A stretch of DNA of 64,000 nucleotides from assembly GCF_014493765.1 (NCBI RefSeq), contig NZ_JACTVJ010000007.1, positions 62,001 through 126,000 on the forward strand, in the 5' to 3' direction. Below, piece after piece: positions 62,156-64,000 of the stretch. How positions within the stretch are numbered: the stretch's first letter is position 1; each line of letters starts with the position of its first letter. Below the pieces are notes generated by a model. The model worked only from the letters and a program-made list of their open reading frames with translations. It made no database searches and was not told where the DNA came from. The DNA is from Streptomyces polyasparticus (GTDB taxonomy: Bacteria > Actinomycetota > Actinomycetes > Streptomycetales > Streptomycetaceae). Both the position numbers and the translations under genes were made by a program.

Positions 62156-62461
62156 CTACGTCTGCGACGCGGGGCCCTGAGGCCGAGCGTCGCGAGGGCG
62201 GGCGTGGGCGATGCGCAGTGTGGTGGCCAGGGCTTCCGTCAAGTGAGCGGCCAGGTAGCGGAGTTCGGGCTCTGTCGTGGCGCTCGGGAGCATGACACGG
62301 GCGTGGGCGACGAGGTCGTCGGCCATGGCGAGCTGGGTGGATTCCACGGCGTCGGCGATACGGGAGACGGGGCCCGTGCCGTCCCCGATCAGGTAGCAGG
62401 GCTTGCCCTCGGGGCCCACCCAGGGGAGCAGACGGGGCCGCGGCGGTTCGGAATGCGACAT
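62156..62461 (-). CDS. hypothetical protein near GntR regulator
   Basis: A 101-residue protein whose ATG overlaps the upstream stop (ATGA). WVGPEGKPCYLIGDGTGPVSRIADAVESTQLAMADDLVAHARVML and AAHLTEALATTLRIAHARP, read as parts, suggest a helical protein. Pairs like this next to GntR genes are frequent in Streptomyces and in integrative elements, but their function is not described to my knowledge. Confidence 0.7.
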   Translation of the reverse strand: MSHSEPPRPRLLPWVGPEGKPCYLIGDGTGPVSRIADAVESTQLAMADDLVAHARVMLPSATTEPELRYLAAHLTEALATTLRIAHARPRDARPQGPASQT

Positions 62462-62802
62462 CAGGCCACCTCCACGCCGTGGATCCAGTACGGGCCGGGG
62501 GCGTCGATCCCGTACGTCGCGAGCATCAACGCGTGGCGCCGCTCGTGCTGTTCGTGGGCGGTCAGATACGGGCGTACGAGAGGGCTCGCGCCCGGATCCG
62601 CCGCTTCGGCGAGGAACAGGCCGAGGCTGTACGGGCTGCGGTGGGGCGGGGGTGGTGCGAGGTCGGGCCAGAGGGCCGGCTGGTCCAGCCGTACGGGAGC
62701 CGGGGGCCCGGACCGTCCGGCGCGGACGGGAATCCACAGCCCGGCGAGGGCACCGAGCAGAAGGCTCACCCAGGGGATGAGGGTGCCGATAGGGTCGCTC
62801 AT
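62461..62802 (-). CDS. membrane-anchored hypothetical protein
   Basis: A 113-residue protein, ATG 62802. N-terminal membrane helix (IPWVSLLLGALAGLWIPV), Pro-rich linker, then LTAHEQHERRHALMLATYGIDAPGPYWIHGVEVA. Upstream gene of the pair, divergent from the GntR gene. No family name known to me. Confidence 0.7.
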   Translation of the reverse strand: MSDPIGTLIPWVSLLLGALAGLWIPVRAGRSGPPAPVRLDQPALWPDLAPPPPHRSPYSLGLFLAEAADPGASPLVRPYLTAHEQHERRHALMLATYGIDAPGPYWIHGVEVA

Positions 62803-62884
62803 GTCGTCAGCTCCTTGGGTTTCGCTGATGGCCATGCCCCCGGGCGGTTGCCTCCGTCGCGGGGGTACTTACCGATCGCGGTCT

Positions 62885-62921
62885 ACCGCAGTCTACTGCG
62901 GTCGCGAGGTCTACCGCAGTC
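62885..62921. promoter_or_regulatory. GntR operator candidate
   Basis: ACCGCAGT-CT-ACTGCGGT (62885-62902) is a perfect palindrome, with an added half-site CTACCGCAGTC at 62911-62921. It lies in the divergent gap just upstream of the GntR gene. Confidence 0.65.
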
Positions 62922-62937
62922 TTTTAGCGTCCACTGC

Positions 62938-63186
62938 ATGAATGCGGAGCTCGATCGCACCCGTCCCATCTGGCGCCAGGTAGCCGCGGCCATTGCTGCC
63001 CGCATCGAGGACGGGACCTATCCGGTCGACACCCGCGTGCCGTCCGTAGTCGAGTTGGCGACCGAGTTCGGCGTGGCCACCTCGACCGCCCAGAAGGCGC
63101 TGGCCCACCTCAAGGCCGAGGGCTACGTACGCGCGGAGGTCGGCCTCGGCTCCTTCGCCACCCGCCCAGAGGACCGCGACGCCTGA
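62938..63186 (+). CDS. short GntR-family regulator
   Basis: An 82-residue protein that is essentially one winged-helix domain: IWRQVAAAIAARIEDGTYPVDTRVPSVVELATEFGVATSTAQKALAHLKAEG, seen in two halves, matches GntR proteins. It lacks any effector domain, like KorSA/short YtrA-type regulators of integrative elements. It probably represses itself and the divergent gene pair through the palindrome upstream. One base separates its stop from the amidohydrolase ATG. Confidence 0.88.
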   Translation: MNAELDRTRPIWRQVAAAIAARIEDGTYPVDTRVPSVVELATEFGVATSTAQKALAHLKAEGYVRAEVGLGSFATRPEDRDA

Positions 63187-63187
63187 C

Positions 63188-64000
63188 ATGGGCGCAGAAG
63201 CCGCCGCGATACGCCGTTTCTGGAGCGGACTCGCACTGCCCGGACTGATCGACGTACACACCCACTTCATGCCCCACCAGGTGATGAAGAAGGTCTGGGC
63301 GTACTTCGACTCCGTCGGGCCGATGACCGGCGGGCTCGCCTGGCCGATCACGTACCGGAAGGAAGAGGCCGAACGCACCGCCCTGCTAAGGGAGTTCGGC
63401 GTCCGCGCCTTCACCTCCATGATCTACCCGCACAAGCCCGGCATGGCCCGCTGGCTGAACGGCTGGGCCGCCGAGTTCGCCGCGCGTACGCCCGACTGCC
63501 TGCACACCGCGACCCTCTATCCCGAGCCGGATGCCGCCGCCTACGTCCGGGAGGCCGTGGACTGCGGCGCGCGGGTCTTCAAGGCCCATGTACAGGTGGG
63601 CGCCTACGACCCGGCCGACGAACAGCTCGACGAGGTCTGGGGGCTGCTCGCGGAATCCCGTATCCCCGTCGTCATCCACTGCGGCTCCGGGCCCTCGCCC
63701 GGCAGGCACACCGGCCCGGGCCCCGTCGCCGAGGTCCTGGCCCGCCACCCGCGACTGCGGCTGATCATCGCGCACCTGGGCATGCCCGAGTACGAGGAGT
63801 TCCTCGGCCTGGCCGAGCGGTACGACGAGGTCCGGCTGGACACGACGATGGCGTTCACCGACTTCAGCGAGGCGTTCGTACCGTTCCCGCGCGGCGCCCT
63901 GCCCCGGCTTGCCGACCTGGGCGACCGCATCCTGCTCGGCACGGACTTCCCCAACATCCCGTATCCGTATGTGCACCAACTCCAGGCCCTTGAACGCCTG
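63188..64000 (+). CDS. amidohydrolase_2 family metal-dependent hydrolase, 3' end outside window
   Basis: 271 codons visible, open to the window end. From ATG 63188 the protein has LIDVHTHFMP (metal-binding HxH), TSMIYPHKPGMARWLNGWAAEFA, VFKAHVQVGAYDP, PVVIHCGSGPSPG, LIIAHLGMPEYEEFL and LLGTDFPNIPYPY with the catalytic Asp. This is the TIM-barrel amidohydrolase/decarboxylase group (PF04909). The full length is usually about 280-300, so only a short C-terminal part is missing. Coupled to the GntR gene. Confidence 0.9.
   Translation, partial: MGAEAAAIRRFWSGLALPGLIDVHTHFMPHQVMKKVWAYFDSVGPMTGGLAWPITYRKEEAERTALLREFGVRAFTSMIYPHKPGMARWLNGWAAEFAARTPDCLHTATLYPEPDAAAYVREAVDCGARVFKAHVQVGAYDPADEQLDEVWGLLAESRIPVVIHCGSGPSPGRHTGPGPVAEVLARHPRLRLIIAHLGMPEYEEFLGLAERYDEVRLDTTMAFTDFSEAFVPFPRGALPRLADLGDRILLGTDFPNIPYPYVHQLQALERL

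Noticed and set aside
61500-64000. A second prophage after tRNA-Ser(TGA)
   Set aside because: No integrase, no partial tRNA repeat and no structural gene is visible in the window; only a possible relic.

Overview
The window is high-GC, has short intergenic gaps, GTG/TTG starts and a GTTTCACGTGAAAC parS-type ParB site. It carries a subtilisin-inhibitor gene, SigE-family sigma factor and Streptomyces-style secreted proteins, so it reads as chromosomal DNA of a Streptomyces or close relative. A parS-type site suggests, but does not prove, the chromosome core.

Layout. (1) 1-8606, host: partial DUF1330 gene, small membrane protein, tRNA-Arg(ACG), DinB-fold gene, tRNA-Ser(GCT), secreted protease inhibitor, a 1500-aa PAS/degenerate-kinase/receiver protein, then a fatty-acid-CoA ligase. 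(2) About 8607-48388, a 39.8-kb siphovirus-type prophage in the 5' part of that ligase gene. Joining its two outer arms rebuilds a 50-bp imperfect palindrome typical of a serine-integrase attP. From the left it holds integrase, repressor and Cro-like switch with palindromic operators, an early/replication block (ERF annealing protein, SSB, HNH nuclease and many short overlapping genes), terminase, portal, capsid, connectors, tail genes with a -1 frameshift site, fibre and lysis cassette, and then a right-end cargo block (SLOG protein, XRE-TPR regulator, HATPase protein, glycine-rich-domain protein, phosphotransferase-fold protein, epoxide hydrolase). Reverse-strand membrane-protein genes interrupt the head operon as moron-like inserts.

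(3) 48389-64000, host again: the orphaned original 5' end of the ligase gene, a SigE-family sigma factor, a DUF1906 secreted protein, and three related small secreted proteins, two of which share 5' ends as a 167-bp inverted repeat around a region with two Crp-like sites. Next comes a five-gene operon like the mycobacterial igr/chsE-chsH-ltp2 locus (steroid side-chain beta-oxidation), a stand-alone primase-polymerase-type gene, a two-TM protein, tRNA-Ser(TGA), a GntR-controlled cluster and an amidohydrolase cut by the window end.

How the parts interact. Integration appears to have replaced the first ~70 codons and the upstream region of the host ligase with phage-carried homologous sequence, leaving the gene open and now directly downstream of the integrase. 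A ~320-bp non-coding element occurs once after the prophage lysis cassette and once after tRNA-Ser(TGA); its conservation ignores reading frame. No database search was possible; family assignments come from motif recognition and gene order.
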